DNA of 64,000 nucleotides from Gymnothorax reevesii (lineage: Eukaryota > Chordata > Actinopteri > Anguilliformes > Muraenidae): contig CM056574.1 of the NCBI GenBank assembly GCA_029721435.1, positions 71,281,501-71,345,500 of the forward strand, written 5' to 3'. Under the pieces are notes generated by a model that was not told the DNA's origin, searched no databases, and worked only from the letters and a program-made list of their open reading frames with translations. Positions 35,659-47,040 of the stretch are shown one piece after another (the first letter of the stretch is position 1; every line of letters begins with the position of its first letter). The translations under genes and the position numbers were made by a program.

Positions 35659-36937
35659 TACCCCAAGGAATTTGATCCCACTCTTGTTTAATACAGGCTT
35701 CCAGCTGCTGGAGAGTTTTAGGTTTCCTTTGACGGACTTTTTGTTTAATTATGCCCCAAATGTTCTCAATCAGTGAAAGATCAGGACTGCAGGCAGGCCA
35801 GTTCAGCACACTGACTCTACCATGAAGCCATGCTGTTGTAATAGCTGCTGAATGTGGTTTTGCATTGTCCTGCTGAAATACACAATTCCTTGCCTGGAAT
35901 AGATGTCGTCTGGAGGGGAGTATATGTTACTCTCTAAAACCTATATATATCTTTCATAATTCATGGTGCTTTTTAAAACATGCACGTGTCCCACACCATA
36001 TGCAACAATGCATCCCTATACCACCAGAGATGCTGAACGCTGATAACAGGAGGGGTAGTCCCTCTCCTCTTTAGCCCGGAGGACACGATGCCCATGTTTT
36101 CCAACAAGATTGTCAAATTTGGACTCACCTGACCACAGGAAACTTTGCCATTTTGCTACAGTCCATTTTAAATGAGCCTTGGTCCACAGAACACAGCGGT
36201 GCTTCTGGATCATGCTCAATAATGGCTTCCTTTTTGTAAGATAAGAGTTTTAGGTGGCATCTGTGGAAGGCACGGTGGACTGTGTTTACAGACAGTGGTT
36301 TTTTGAAGTATGTGAATGACAGAATCGCGCAGGTGAGTAATGCAGTGGCGTCTGAGGGCCCGACGATCACGGGCATGCAGTAAAGGTCTTCAGCCTTCTC
36401 CCTTACGCACAGAGATTTTTCCAGTTTCTCAGAATCTTTTGACGATGTTATGCATTGTCGATGATGAGAACTTCAAAGCCTTTGCAATGTGACGTTGAGG
36501 ATCAATGTTTTTAAAGTATTCCACAATTTTTTCCACAAAACACAAGACTTCACAGGTTGGAGGGCCTATGGCCATCTTTACTTCTGTGGGACTCAACCTC
36601 TCTTAGACATCCCTTTTATAGCAAATCATGTTACTCTCCTGATAATGCCAGTTAACTTAATTACTTGCTAAATGTTCTTTCAGCTGATTCTCTTATATAT
36701 TAATAGCTTTTTCATCCCTCTTTTGCCTGTGTCCCAACTTTTTTGAGACCTGTTGCCGGCGGAAAATTTGAAATAAGCTAATTTTTCAGATAAATATGTA
36801 AAATGTCTCAGTTTCAACCTTTGAGATGTCATGTCTTCTATTGTAAATAACATATTGGCTCGTCATGTGAAAGTCATTACATTTTGATTTTATTCACAAT
36901 TTACACTTTGTTCCAACTATTTCAGGTTGGGGTTGTA
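35655..36937 (-). pseudogene. Tc1-like element with degenerate transposase
   Basis: The right end is intact: GGTTGGGGTTGTA next to a TA at 36937, the same terminal family as 8667-8890. The left end is missing, cut at about 35655 where the 105-bp repeat begins. On the minus strand transposase pieces appear in several frames: HHRQCITSSKD near the N-terminus, KKPLSVNTVHRAFH (second HTH), FLWSGESKFD (first catalytic region, Gly where Asp is expected), and NWPACSPDLSLIENIWGIIK with the catalytic Glu, ending WDQIPWGI. Multiple shifts and stops; inactive. Confidence 0.85.
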
Positions 36938-37675
36938 TAAAGAAAAACAGCATTGAAGCCAAATCCAAATCAATTGAAATTAATGGCAACCACTTTTTCA
37001 AGCGTCAAAAACGACATTCAAAAACCATATAATGCCTCCATACTACCTGTGTGACGTAATCCAAGTTTCCGTCAGCCCCGACAATCAAATTAGAGTCGTA
37101 AAGACATCTTTTCGTTATATTCTTAGCCCAAATGTCCAATGTAGCCACTTGGCTAGGAGCCCTGTTTATTTTCGCGGAACAAGTTGACCTCGCTTAGTTG
37201 GCCGGCCATAAAAATGCACTGTTCAGTCAGTGAATACTAACATTGAAAACTGCTGCGTGTTTCTCCAGTTGGAGGGGCTTACGGCCGTTGCAGCATTTTT
37301 TGCCCTCGTAGGCCACCGTAGCTGGAGGTCTTGAATTATAAACTTCTTTCTTGAAAATTAACTAGGCTACAAGCTGAGTGGCTCCATTGGACATTAAGGC
37401 TATAAATATCGTGAAAAGACATCTTTATGAGTCCAATTTGAATGTCGGGGCTTATGGACACTTGGATTACGCCGCACGAGCAGTATGGAGGTATTTTGTG
37501 ACGTTTGAAAAAGTGGTCTCGATTGATTTCAATGGATTTGGACTTGGGTTCAATGCTGTTTTTCTTTGTAACTCCAGTGTTTTGAGAAATGATGAAATAC
37601 ATGGACCCTTTGATCAGCCTTGGGGTGAGATGATGATGAGTGAATTTTTATTTTTTGGGTGAACTTATCCTTCAA

Positions 37676-39775
37676 GCAATTGTTTCTTCATACCCTTGTG
37701 ATGCGTTTTTACGACTTCACAGATCCCATGGAGGTCAAGGCAATGGTTACTGACCACGTTTTTTACATTGTGAACACAATCAACCAACATTTTGTGCTAT
37801 TCTCAGGTTGATTAGAACAACTTAATAATTCATATTATTACACGCCTATATTGAATACTCTCTTCTGATGGGTAAATCACAGCATTCTGTGCTCTGATAT
37901 TTCTTGATAACAGACTGTTGCTATGCTTGCAGTTCTGTGTCCGTAGCAATGTGTGACTTTTTATTTGCGAAAGCAATGAACTTCTTTTTATATCAAAACT
38001 ATATGAAAAATAAAATTTATGTCAACTAGTTTATTTCCTTGGTAAGTAGCCACGTAATACGTGGGATAATGTACAGAGAGTTGGTCGTTATAGCAGAAAA
38101 CCCCCTCAGGGTGATCAACTCTGCGTTCAAATAGTCATTTTTGTAAAGGAAAGCTCCTAACTCCGAGGAAATGATCCGGAAGTTCTTACATGGCAGCCAT
38201 GATAACTGTCTTCAGAAAAATTAAATGTAAAGGAAGCTTCAATGCTTCCTAATGTATCACCTTTAGCATAGGGTACACTGAGCCATCCTTTTCGGAAAGG
38301 AATAAAATAATGCTATCCCACAATTCCGCGCAGCAGTCCATCCGGCCAATCACAAAAACAAACAAACAAACTGGTAAGAGTTGCACGATCATGATGCTTT
38401 GCATAGTGCATTTGGATTCTCTTATTAGCGCGGTTCTCTTCCTAAGCCTGTACCTCATGACATTTTACACGGAGGAATTAGACGATGAGACGCATGTTGT
38501 TTAACTAGTTGGAGGCAGCCTAAGACTCTTCCATTTTGTGTCAAGGTCCTGATCACTGTTTTAGGATTTTAATTCACCTCGCTGTACATTATCCGTTCAA
38601 TACCACTTCCTTTTAATTTTAATCTCTCTCTCGCTCTCTCTCATCTATTACAGGTTTTTAAGGAAAATGGAAAACAACTGTGGTCAACCCATGTGGATTT
38701 AAATCACTTAGTTCTGTGTTTCTGTGAGGTTTTTTTTATTTTTATTCATTTAAAAAAAAGAAATTTTAAATTATTTAATTTTATTCAGTCAAGAAATGAA
38801 TATTTACATAAACAAATGGATTTGTAATTAACTACATTGTTCTGGTTTTTAATGCATCAAGGTATCGCTGTCCTCAAATGCTCTGATCTGTCTTCCTGCG
38901 CCTCTGCTGAGTGTCTGCAGCCTGAAGAAATGTTGAAAAACTGCTGAAATGTAACCACAAGACTTTAAAGCTGAACGTAAATAGTTTAAGGCATTCTGAC
39001 TTTTCAGCTACATCATGACCGTCTCTGTTCCGCTTCAAGCCAGCTGTAAAAAATTTTAAAAAAGGTGAATTGGAGTCATTGAGGTTGATTCATCTCTCTC
39101 TATGGCTTTGTGCGTATCTAGGTGAACACAGTGCATGCTGAGAAATTAGCTTTATGGCGGAGCAAACATGGCAGGCCACATTGGCAGACTGCCGCAGCTG
39201 TTGAATGCTTACAGCTCACTGTCAGTGTCTTCCCCAGTCTGAACTGTACAACGCCAATTAGTGAAATGCTACTATTCTCAGCTCTGTTCATTTCTGTGCA
39301 CTGTGTCTTTGCAAGGTAAATAGACAATAATAGCAAGGTTCAAGATATCGTAAACACATGTTGTGATATTATTCTTGGCTCCCTTTTTATTTCTGTGCCA
39401 TTATTAGCTAGTTAGCTCGCGCACACACAGTGCACAGAACGGGTCGAACTTGAGTTTTGAAATTGCCATCACTGCAGGTGACACAATTAATAGCTAGCTG
39501 ACGTTAACCATTGAACTACTCAATGAGTATGGAAAAGTTACATCTGCTGGCTCAGCAAGGATGGCAGTTACGGTCATTTTGATACCAGTATTTCGCCCAT
39601 TTTAGATACGATCGTAAATATATCTAGGTAGAGCGAACAGTTGCTTGTATATACAGGAATTGGAGCTCTCTGCTTTGCAAATTTTTTTACTGTAATGTGT
39701 TCTCATAGACCTGCCCTGCATAAAGACCAGTCTTTGCTGCCCGAAATGTGCTCTCTTGCAGCTAGTTTGAGCGAC
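37676..39775. other. no gene recognised
   Basis: A/T-rich intron with a (TC)n run at 38622-38642. Frames of 64-72 codons occur on both strands near 38250-38500 and 39118-39336, overlapping one another, and show no domains. Confidence 0.3.
38622..38642. repeat. (TC)n microsatellite
   Basis: About ten TC units with one CG interruption. Confidence 0.9.
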
Positions 39776-39886
39776 TGTACAAACGGCAATACTGAAAATT
39801 CTAACACAGTTTAACAAAGAAATAATGAGATTTGTCAAACAGTCGTATTAATCTTAATCTGAACGATGATCATGCTGAGGCCAGGA
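39776..39886 (-). repeat. second copy of the 105-bp repeat
   Basis: Inverted relative to 35552-35658. Just beyond it (39890-39970) the minus strand reads GTTCAATTCTGCGCTC, weakly like a tRNA-derived B-box region, so this may be part of an old SINE. Confidence 0.55.
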
Positions 39887-39889
39887 AAA

Positions 39890-40534
39890 AGTCTAGCAGA
39901 GCGCAGAATTGAACTGCAATACCTCCATGCCACAATTTTGCTGAGCCATTTGAGTTAATGGTTTGTCCAACTGAGATTTTAGCAAAGGCATCTCTTACAT
40001 ACTACTGCCTCTACCTCAAAGATAGTAGGACCAATCTACCAACTGGAGATACCACACTAAAGAGGAGAGTGTGCTGAGCAAATTCTGTCAAAAGTGTGCC
40101 TGTAGTGGCAAAAATGTGGGAACAAGAGAAAGTTATAAAACTGTGTTTTCCAGTTTTCCAACCAGAATTTTCACTAATTTAATGTGGAAGTTAATGTAGA
40201 AGTTAGCGAAAGGAGCGCAGTTTGTGCTCCTGTCGCTTTTCGGCTCTCACTGCCAAATCATCTGTCCAATCGCTTGCATAGTTACATTTTCGAGACCAGC
40301 ACAACTTTTCCTACAAGTTGGATATAAAAATATTTATGTGCAGTGAAAACCATGGGACTTAGAGCAAGTTTAAGAGAAGACTTGTTAACGATTTGACAGC
40401 TGTTCTCCACTCTAGCCGAGACATCACCACACTGTTAGTTCCCAGAATGTATTGTAACAGAAATGATTCTTTAAAAATTATAATAAAATTATAGAAGTAA
40501 CGAAAAATTTGAACAGAGAAGAAATTATAAAATC
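39890..40534. other. no gene recognised
   Basis: Apart from the possible SINE remnant at 39890-39970, nothing is supported. Confidence 0.3.
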
Positions 40535-40538
40535 TTAA

Positions 40539-41003
40539 AGGAGAATTCCGGTGAGAAATTGTCTTGGGGTGTATTGAAACATGATAACGAGTACTAACCT
40601 TTGTCGAATACCCCACTTCCATACACACACAACATTTCAAAATAAATGGCTTTTTATCCGAAGCTGCCAACAGCCTCACAATGGTTGTGAATCGGGCATA
40701 ACGTTGCCATGCATAGAAATCGCTATTTTTTTCATCATTAACAACACTCAAAGTAGCTCTACACTTGATCGCTAGAATTCCGAGGGTCGTGAGATTAAAA
40801 ACAAGGCACTGAGAACTTTGAAAATGCACAGGTAGTTTACTAAAAAAGACTGTTTATGCAGACCTAACCTTGAGGTAGTTTCCAGTTGCCTCCATGTTGA
40901 AACTCACAATAAGTTAATTGCCGAGAACAAAAGAATAGATTGCAATCTGTTCCCCTGTCCTTCCTATTCGTTTGTGCTTGTCAATCGCCTAATCGTGACT
41001 TTT
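40539..41003 (+). mobile_element. palindromic TTAA element, left half only
   Basis: Begins AGGAGAATTCCGGTGAG after TTAA (40535-40538) and aligns with the left arm and centre of the 788-bp palindrome at 60586-61373. The right arm is lost a few bases past the centre, where LINE 3' sequence begins, so the LINE insertion or an associated deletion removed it. The 156-codon frame at 40359-40829 overlaps the element and is spurious. Confidence 0.8.
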
Positions 41004-41004
41004 A

Positions 41005-43035
41005 TAACATAACGTAAATTAACATGAATGGCGAGAACAGGCCATTCAGCCCAACTATGCTCGCCAGTTTTTTTCTACTATTGTGAATATATCCCTTCAA
41101 ATACTCAATGACTCAATGGTATCTATCTTTAAGTCAAGCCTGCTCTTGAAAACCACCAAGGTCTCTGCCACAACAATATGGTCAGGCAAGCTATTCCACA
41201 TTGAAATTACTCTCTGGGTAAAGAAATATTTCCAAATATCAATATCTAAATTTACCTTTGGTCAACTTCCATTTGTGACCCTGAGTTCTACGCTTAGTCA
41301 AAGGAATCCTATATAATTCACTTTGTTAATCCCTTAAACGATTTAAAGACCTCAATCAAACCCCCCTTTAGTCTCCTTTTCCTAAGACTAAAGAGATTAA
41401 GGATCTTCAGGCTCTTCTCGTAGCTTTCATCTTTTATACCTGGAGTTAGCTTAGTGGCTCTTCTCTGAACTTTCTCTAGAGCCTCTATATTTTTCTTAAA
41501 GTATAGTCCCCAGAACTGTACACAATACTCCAGATGTGGTCTGACGAATGTGTTGTACAAAAGAAGCATCACCTCCTTACATTTGTACTCAATATTTTTG
41601 GCAATGTATCCCAGCGTCCAATTGGTTTTTTTTAACTGCTAGTGCACAATAGCTAGAACCTGTGAGGGTTTGGTCAACAATCACTCCCAGGTCTTTCTCA
41701 TGTGGAGAACATTCCTGTTTTAAACCTCCCATGAAATAATCCCGTCTAATGTTTTTATTACCTACATGTACAACTTTACATTTCTCTACGTTAAATTTCA
41801 TTTGCCACATTTCTGCCCGATTCTGGATGCTATCCAAATCATCCTGAATCACTTCAGTGGACTCTAAACTATTTGCCAAACCCCCCAATTTAGTATCATC
41901 TGCAAATTTAACTCATCTGCTCTCAATATTCCTATCAAGGTCATTTATGTAGATGAGGAACAGCAGGGGTCCCTACACCGATCTCTGGGGGACGCCACTC
42001 CCCACCATAACTAGCTCAGATGAGATACCACTGACCACTTCTCTTTGTGTTCTGTCTTGTAACCAGTTTTGAATCCACTCCAGAATACCTCATGTAACTC
42101 CAATGGAGTTCAATTTAAAAATTAGTCACTTATGTGGTACCGTATCAAATGCTTTCTGAAAATCAAAGTATATGATGTCATAAGCCCTGCTCTGGTCATA
42201 AGTCTTGGTGGCCTCTTAAAAAAATTCCAGGTTTGTCAGGCATGACCTTCCCTTACGGAAACCATGTTGGCTATCCCTCAAGATACTGTTACGTTCAAGA
42301 AATAACTCCAGCTCATCTTTTATGATAGATTCCAATATTTTGCACGCAATGCAAGTTAAACTGACTGGCCTGTAATTTACTGGCTCTGTATGGTCCCCTT
42401 TTTTATATATTGGTATTATATTGCGCTGTTTCCAATCATTTAGTATTTCTCCAGTTTCTAAAGACCGTCTGAAGATAGTGGATGGCGGCTTAAAGATGAC
42501 CTCACCAACTTCCCTGAGCACTCTAGGATATAAACCATCAGGACTCGCTGCCTTATCTGCCTTTAGTTTATGTAACTTGTCTAACACTTCGTTTTCCCTT
42601 ACCTCAATTTCCGTTAAATAATCCAGAGCATTTAACATGCCCTCTGGCCGAATAAAGACCCCCTCTGAGGTAAAATTCTCAACAAAATAACTGTTTAAGG
42701 CATCCGCAATATCCTTGTTATCATATAGCAGCGATCCATTTTTATTCTTTATGCACTCAACCTGCTCTTTGACTTTCCTTTTTCTGCCACAGTACTGAGA
42801 GAAGCGCTTTGGGTTAGTTTTTGCGCCCTGTGCAATTTGTCTTTCATACAGTCTTCTAACATTCCTCAGCTCATCTTGACCACAGCCCGCATTTTACAGT
42901 ATTCAGCCTTAGTGTTCTCATTGTTATCCTTAATGTACATCTTATAAAGATTCTTCTTTTCCCTCAAAATCCTACGAATACTTTTGGTCATCCACTGAGG
43001 ATTCTGCTCTCTCAGCTTTTTTTTTTTAGGTTTGA
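41005..43035 (-). mobile_element. CR1-like LINE, 5'-truncated
   Basis: A minus-strand non-LTR retrotransposon. The 3' end holds a conserved-looking untranslated segment (on the plus strand, GAACAGGCCATTCAGCCC near 41036) ending in A/T-rich sequence at about 41005. Coding sequence covers the linker before reverse transcriptase and the whole polymerase region; the endonuclease domain is missing, so the copy is about 2 kb and 5'-truncated near 43035, as is common after target-primed insertion. It has the same family features as 2121-2725. Confidence 0.88.
41318..43020 (-). pseudogene. CR1-like reverse transcriptase, frameshifted
   Basis: Reading down the minus strand: a linker (PQWMTKSIRRILREKKNLYK, about 43010), the RT fingers/palm block in 42216-42638 (DGLYPRVLREVGEV, NDWKQRNIIPIYKKGD, NYRPVSLTC, DSQHGFRKGRSCLTN), then palm and thumb parts in other frames (WQMKFNVEKCKVVHVG in 41589-41888) and the C-terminal region LLYNTFVRPHLEYCVQFW (41318-41572). 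The YADD-type catalytic box lies in a shifted portion near 41900 (on the plus strand, TTAGTATCATCTGCAAATTT). At least three frame breaks separate the blocks. Confidence 0.87.
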
Positions 43036-44021
43036 GCAAGCGCAGAATCCCAAGGTAGCATATTTTGATAGGTAGCAAAATTTGACAGAACACCGGCAAG
43101 GTAGCATTCCACTTAAGTGCCTGACGTGTCCGGCTATCTTGTCGGCCACACGTCTGCTAACGTAAACTGGAGCCCCGAGATAAAGCACGCACATTTGAGC
43201 CATTTCTTTTCTCGATTTTTTTTGAGATTTCATCACTTCTGCCTTACCTAACGTGACTGAAACTTAGCTGTGCGTATTTTTGTATGCTATGACGGTTTTA
43301 GTATATTTTGATTGTGAAAATTTGAGAGCCAGTCAGTGTTGATGACCCATTTGAAATTATTATTTTGTAACCTGTCACTCATGATTTTAAACATGTTGCC
43401 AATTTTTCAACATGTCGCACAAAATTTCAAACCTGTCATGTTTCAAATTTTACATGTTAAAAGTAGTCACAGAAAACACTGGAGCAGAGTGGAGCAGAGC
43501 CGGTAGCATGCAGTGGAAAAGCACCATATTGGTCCGTAGCAGCCGGTGAGCAGTACAAGCGGGCGAGTCTAACTGGTGGGAGAAGTCGGGGATTCACTTC
43601 AACACTCGGTCATTTGACAGGCAGATCCGATACATATCGGACTCTACAAAGAGTTGTTCAAAAAGATTTGTTCGTTCATTTTTGCCCATCACAAGGAGAA
43701 ACTAGAAATGGTTTTTACACGTAGAGTTATGCTCCGGAAACAAATGGGAACGTCGACGTCAACGGGAATTCAGGCAAAAACAATATGTTATGGGTATTAT
43801 GTCCCCCCCCCCGAGGAAGGGGGAGACATAATAACCATAATCATGTAAATACTAAGAAATTAACAATTAACACACTCAATATGATTTTAACCACATAAAA
43901 TGTAGTATTTTGATAAAAATTTACACGGTTGCCATGGAAATGGCACGTTAATATATTTTGGTACGGATATTTCAATAATCCATGGTCAGATTTTACTCAA
44001 ATTAGTCTCATATGAAAGGCT
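43036..44021. other. no gene; contains C/G stem-loop at 43794-43836
   Basis: The stem-loop reads ATTATGTCCCCC (from about 43797) and GGGGGAGACATAAT with a C-rich loop, and resembles the hairpins ending the GACG-tract repeats elsewhere. No coding sequence recognised; frames of 64-74 codons are without domains. Confidence 0.45.
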
Positions 44022-44572
44022 TGTTGGGAAACAGGATTTTTTGGGTGTTGGCAATATGAGGCGAGTCAGACGGTTTCATCAATGGGTAATGAATGTGTAT
44101 TGGAGATAAAGAAAAGCCGTCAGGTCCGGCAGGACATATCGCCTATTTGCGACTTCCAGCTGGGATCTCAGTTTGTCTTCAGTTCTGACAGGACAATAGG
44201 CACTAGCACTTTTTAGTTGGAGGTTCCCTATGCCCACATATGGAGCTCACTTCCAGGGGTTGGGAATCTATTGAATCAATTAAGTTGGGTGGTTCAGGAG
44301 AGGCCCAATTGTAGAGTATTGCTTTTTATCAATGTGTAAACCCAGGAACCAATCAGCAACAACTTCTGAAAACATTAAAGAAATCATATGCAAATGTCTG
44401 TACTTTAACATGTATAAAGTTTCTTACAAAATGAAGGAATTTTAGAACTTTGCATCACGCTGTTGTTCTCACGGCCGGCTGTGAAATAAATTTTTTCCTG
44501 CTTTTGCCACGAACATCGGAGTCTGCTTCTTCATCGGGACAACGTTCTTGGTTTTTTATTAATTTACCAACA
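44022..44572 (+). repeat. 5' LTR with promoter motifs
   Basis: 551 bp, TGTTGGG...CCAACA. It contains a CCAAT box (44349-44353), an octamer ATGCAAAT (44388-44395), a TATA box TATAAA (44413-44418) and a polyadenylation signal AATAAA (44485-44490), in the order expected for U3-R-U5. It is followed by AATTTGGCACTGCGAAGC, a candidate primer-binding site. Confidence 0.88.
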
Positions 44573-45378
44573 AATTTGGCACTGCGAAGCAGAGTGGATT
44601 CGTTTTCGGACCTCCGTAAGTTTCCTGACCTGTTCAAGACTGAGTACTTTGTTTTGTCTAAATATAATTTGCAAGGCAAAATTACAGAGATCTGGAACGC
44701 TCCACCCAGTGGTACGTTAACCTATTAATTATAAATTGAACAGTGAAGAAGCGATCAGTTGTTCGTGGTTAAAAAGCTGTGTCTTTGGGTAATCTTTGAT
44801 GGTAATCAGTACTGCTTGTGATACCAGAGCTGTTGTGTGATACAGGCCTGTGTACTGAAAACATAGCTATTTTGTGACGGGGTGAATGTTGGTCATCCCT
44901 GCCTTTGAAGAGTGAGAATTCACGCCAAAAAGGCGAATACATGATAGCTTGGCTGTGGCAAGCGTATGTGGGTCGCCCACAGCACAGACGTGACTAATTA
45001 TTTTCACGACTGGGTATAAGGTAGCCTACCTAAGAAGCACATATCGTGTCTTTGTTTTTTAAGGTTTATGTTCCAGGAGAGTTAGTGCTAGCGCCCCGGG
45101 CCCAGAGTGAACGTCTTTCACTTGGGTACTTTTTGTCTGTGTGTTATAGGTTGAGAGAGAGTGCATGTGGCGCGCCTCCCACCCGTCTTGTGGGTATTTG
45201 TCGCATTTGAAGTTTGATGTTGTCCTGAGTCTTTATTGTTTCGTGTTTGGTTTTATTCTAGACCGTACGCTTAGAAAGCTACTGGCCAGTTACGCACGTT
45301 TATACATTACTGAAGGCCTATCTTACAAATAGATATTTGGCTGCACCTTGACGAATGCCGTATTAATTTTACATAAAC

Positions 45379-45721
45379 ATGACAAAGAAAGAAAATTCAA
45401 ACGCCCTTAATGCGCCGCCAGTATAGCTACGTATTTGTTGAAAAAATATGCAAAAGAACAAAAGGAAATGTGTAAGGCTGGTTGGGATCCAAACGGATCC
45501 ACTCCGGAGTCGCTAGAGTGGTGGACCAAACAGAAAAATAAGAGAACCGCATGTGGTACGCTTATCTTAGTAACCGAACACAGAAGGCTAATTTAAAAAT
45601 GCAATAAATTACAAAACTGCGTATGAACAAAGAATAAAGAATTGGACGAATTGCGTAAAAAGATAAGACTTGGAGGAAAAATATAAAAACCCAGAGCTCG
45701 CACGTGTCCCGGCTGGATTAA
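45379..45721 (+). pseudogene. possible broken N-terminal gag (matrix) segment
   Basis: ATG at 45379 opens a lysine-rich frame that soon stops; the following 340 bases include a stretch with PESLEWWTKQ-like coding character (near 45508-45533) in another frame. The position just before the open gag frame suggests the original matrix-encoding start, now interrupted. No domain recognised with certainty. Confidence 0.35.
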
Positions 45722-46804
45722 AAAGGCGTTCAGTTTTTGTACCCCAATTTGAATTGCCCTACCATTATTGACCCGCGATACTTGGAAAATAAAGAAATGA
45801 GTAACCCCGCTCCCATGGCTCCAATGGTAACTAAAATTCGCGGTCGTGAAAGCGAACAGCAGCTTCACGTTGACCATGTACCCCTCAATGTAATCGACAT
45901 GAGAGCGCTATTAAAGGATTTACCGAGTCTTCATACTAACAACGATAACTTGCAATTTTGGCGACAGTTAAATGAGCTACAACGAAGCATGTCTTTACAT
46001 CCGTTAGACTTGTTTGCAATTGTGCGCGCCAAGTCTCCCACTTCAAGCTGGAACACAATCGAGCCTGAACACCACAGGAGGGAAGCATGGGCATCCGGGC
46101 CCTGGGCAAATGATGCTGAGCTTCAAACGGCGATTACCCACATTTGCGAGGCTGTGAAAACTGCTTTGGGTAAAGGTGCACCCAAATGGCATCGATTCAC
46201 CGCGGTAGTTCAGCATAACTTGCCATTTACAGAATACGCGGACCAAAAATATGAAGCATTTGAAACGTATAGTGGTATCCCTAACCCCAATAGAGACATG
46301 GCTGTTTTTACTCAACAATTATTAGCAGATGCGGCTCCACATATTCAGAAGTTACTCGCACTTGGCATAAATCCTGGGAACACTTTTAATGATATTGTTG
46401 CGTGGGCTTCACGTTTAGAGGAACAGATCCGTAAAAATGTGTCTACTCCTCATCCCATTGCAGCCGTGCGCGACAATAATCCGAACGATAAAATAAACAG
46501 CGATAATTGTGGAAATCTAGGTCGTCAGGCTAACCAGTGCGGAGGATGGGAACACAGGAAAAATAGGCCTTACACTCATCAAAACCAGGATAACGATAAG
46601 TGCTTTCGCTGCAGAGAAGGACGACACCGGGCACCACAATGTCTAGCTGCCCGACCAAATGCGCACGCTTCCAAAGATAACTGCACACCCGTAAACCGAG
46701 GACATCAGATCACAAAGGCGCACGCGTCCAATGACGATTACGCCCACTTGAAGAGGTGCTATTGCCACTGCTCCGCGTCCCCACGGCGCTCGACATGTCC
46801 GTAA
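45722..46804 (+). CDS. retroviral-type Gag (capsid and zinc-knuckle part)
   Basis: The longest open frame in the window: open from 45722 (after TAA at 45719-45721), first ATG at 45797, stop at 46802-46804. In the translation counted from 45737 there is a capsid-like central region (about residues 60-230, with WRQLNELQRSM, FTQQLLADAAPHIQKLL and VAWASRLEEQI) and one CCHC knuckle CFRCREGRHRAPQC at residues 289-302 (C-x2-C-x4-H-x4-C), which binds viral RNA in Gag proteins. The tail is Arg/Ser/Pro-rich. An upstream matrix portion may be broken (45379 on), so the start is uncertain. Its persistence while pol is nearly gone is either youth or chance. Confidence 0.8.
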   Translation, partial: KGVQFLYPNLNCPTIIDPRYLENKEMSNPAPMAPMVTKIRGRESEQQLHVDHVPLNVIDMRALLKDLPSLHTNNDNLQFWRQLNELQRSMSLHPLDLFAIVRAKSPTSSWNTIEPEHHRREAWASGPWANDAELQTAITHICEAVKTALGKGAPKWHRFTAVVQHNLPFTEYADQKYEAFETYSGIPNPNRDMAVFTQQLLADAAPHIQKLLALGINPGNTFNDIVAWASRLEEQIRKNVSTPHPIAAVRDNNPNDKINSDNCGNLGRQANQCGGWEHRKNRPYTHQNQDNDKCFRCREGRHRAPQCLAARPNAHASKDNCTPVNRGHQITKAHASNDDYAHLKRCYCHCSASPRRSTCP

Positions 46805-47040
46805 GATTCTGGAACTTTTTGACTTTTGCGGGAACCGCATACCTGAATTTTCTGTTATTGCAGAATCAATCAATGCTCTTTTTAAATGCCCGTGTCGCCC
46901 ACTGGAAACAGCTGATTGGACACGAGTGTAAAGAAGCATTTACTGCTCTGAGTCCGCTCTTTGAGTTACAGGTATCCCGGGATCCACCACTCCCGTGCAA
47001 AACCGTGCCATTCACCGGAAGACACCACCAAAACTACTGA
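46805..47040 (+). pseudogene. reverse-transcriptase connection remnant
   Basis: Directly after gag a different frame contains RIPEFSVIAESINALFK and, shortly after, a CKEAF box, corresponding to the segment just downstream of the polymerase palm in retroviral RT (the usual IPNFS...EAF pattern). Protease and the RT catalytic core are absent, so a deletion joins late gag to late RT. Stops follow. Confidence 0.6.

Larger units (their letters stand above)
35491..37671. mobile_element. long inverted-repeat (palindromic) TTAA element with Tc1 inside
   Basis: The left end AGGATAAGTTCACCCAAAAT follows TTAA (35487-35490); the right end is its inverse (TTGGGTGAACTTATCCT, to 37671) followed by TCAA, a one-base-changed TTAA. 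Arms match over most of about 300 bp: AAAAACAGCATTGAAGCC near 36942 pairs with GGGTTCAATGCTGTTTTTCT near 37548. The left arm is broken: after CCCCAAGGCT (about 35550) come a foreign 105-bp repeat and a Tc1 copy, and arm sequence resumes at 36938. The 94-codon frame at 37378-37662 lies wholly in the right arm and is not a gene. Confidence 0.8.

Noticed and set aside
37378..37662. 94-codon frame and its antisense 88-codon frame
   Set aside because: Both lie inside one arm of an inverted-repeat element and mirror each other.
40359..40829. 156-codon minus-strand frame
   Set aside because: Overlaps the palindromic TTAA element start and carries no domain.
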